Part shown: piece by piece, positions 5,374-5,723 of the stretch | How positions within the stretch are numbered: the stretch's first letter is position 1 | Layout of the letters: each line of letters opens with the position of its first letter | Source of the DNA: a bacterium | Lineage (GTDB): Bacteria; Elusimicrobiota; Elusimicrobia; Elusimicrobiales; UBA9959 | Direction of reading: 5' to 3' | Assembly: GCA_021812825.1 (NCBI GenBank) | Contig: JAKAMO010000145.1 | Location: forward strand, 1-5,723 | Length of the DNA stretch: 5,723 bases | Notes under the pieces: model-generated | Database searches by the model: none | The model's input: only the letters and a program-made list of their open reading frames with translations | What the model was told of the DNA's origin: nothing | Position numbers and translations under genes: made by a program

Positions 5374-5407
5374 AAAAAAACCGCCGGTTTTGCCGGCGGT
5401 TTTTTTT
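5374..5407. terminator. Bidirectional intrinsic terminator (mainly for the minus-strand gene at 5424)
   Basis: A run of seven A (5374-5380), stem CCGCCGG (5381-5387), loop TTTTG, stem CCGGCGG (5393-5399) and eight T (5400-5407). It is symmetric, so a U-tract follows the hairpin on either strand. On the minus strand it begins 16 nt after the stop of the partial gene (5424) and separates it from the kinase promoter. Confidence 0.93.
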
Positions 5408-5423
5408 CGTCTGGCGGCGGAGT

Positions 5424-5723
5424 CTACTGGAAGAAGTAGATGTTGGCCGCGTAGTTGTAGGTCTGGTCCCCGACCGCGAAGGGCTTGTCGAGCTTGAAAG
5501 TCCTGGAAGCGATGAACTCCTTCTTGTTCTCGGCCAGGAACTTCTTGTAGTCTTCGAGCTTCTGCGCGATGCCGGCCTCGTCCGCCGCTATCTTGGACTT
5601 CATGCCGAGCAGCCTGCCTATGTAGACCAGCGAGAAGGAGGCGTCCTTCTCCACCAGCGCTACCTTGCCGGTCAGGAGGTCGAAGTCGATGTCGTCGCCG
5701 TTCTTCAGCTGGCGCAGCTGGAC
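5424..5723 (-). CDS. Hypothetical protein, C-terminal part (start lies beyond the window)
   Basis: The frame is open from the right edge to TAG 5426-5424, giving the last 99 residues. I do not recognise it. It starts with a polar segment (VQLRQLKNGDDIDFDLLTGK), then a mixed strand region (VALVEKDASFSLVYIGRLLG), a Lys/Glu-rich helical stretch of about 30 residues (KIAADEAGIAQKLEDYKKFL), and a C-terminal strand pair ending in YNYAANIYFFQ. No membrane segment is visible. A GTG at 5654 is in frame, but nothing supports it as the start, and coding character continues upstream to the edge. Codon use matches the neighbouring genes. It is terminated by the hairpin at 5374-5407 and is not part of the kinase operon. 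Confidence 0.78.
   Translation of the reverse strand, partial: VQLRQLKNGDDIDFDLLTGKVALVEKDASFSLVYIGRLLGMKSKIAADEAGIAQKLEDYKKFLAENKKEFIASRTFKLDKPFAVGDQTYNYAANIYFFQ

Noticed and set aside
1..5723. tRNA, rRNA, CRISPR array, insertion sequence or attachment site
   Set aside because: Reading through both strands I saw no cloverleaf, no regularly spaced repeats, no transposase or integrase motifs, and no long terminal inverted repeats.

Overview
This is a GC-rich bacterial stretch with short intergenic gaps and ordinary chromosomal genes. I see no mobile element, tRNA, rRNA or CRISPR array. Ile codons are mostly ATC or ATA with little ATT, which is unusual for a GC-rich genome and recurs in several genes, so the window looks compositionally uniform. 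The asparaginyl-tRNA synthetase is bacterial in type. The histidine-kinase core and the small HD protein resemble, from memory, proteins of Elusimicrobiota/Omnitrophota-like lineages. That placement is a guess; the sequence alone does not fix the phylum.

Layout. (1) Positions 2-1837, plus strand: the 3' end of a probable secreted TapB/DUF3108-like protein, then 21 nt later asnS, closed by a strong intrinsic terminator. (2) Positions 1886-2440, minus strand: a small two-helix membrane protein of unknown function, convergent with asnS. (3) Positions 2441-2520: a divergent intergenic region with a plus-strand promoter. (4) Positions 2521-3078, plus strand: a 185-residue HD-domain protein. (5) Positions 5236-3079, minus strand: a two-gene signalling operon made of a soluble REC-PAS-HisKA-HATPase kinase with an unusual C-terminal domain and a stand-alone receiver protein whose start overlaps the kinase stop. 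(6) Positions 5237-5423: the operon's leader and promoter region, with several inverted repeats and a nine-G tract directly before the kinase start, then a bidirectional-looking terminator. (7) Positions 5424-5723, minus strand: the C-terminal 99 residues of an unrecognised gene.

The most interesting part is the signalling operon. The kinase has no membrane segment, begins with a receiver domain, and ends with about 138 residues that look like a GGDEF fold without its catalytic signature (GGEWD where GGDEF is expected, and no metal-binding Asp motif). Its adenine-contacting G1 box has Asn instead of the usual Asp. The partner receiver has no output domain. Together they look like an intracellular phosphorelay node that takes its input from another kinase through the N-terminal receiver. 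No wholly new system is evident; the rest of the window is housekeeping or hypothetical.
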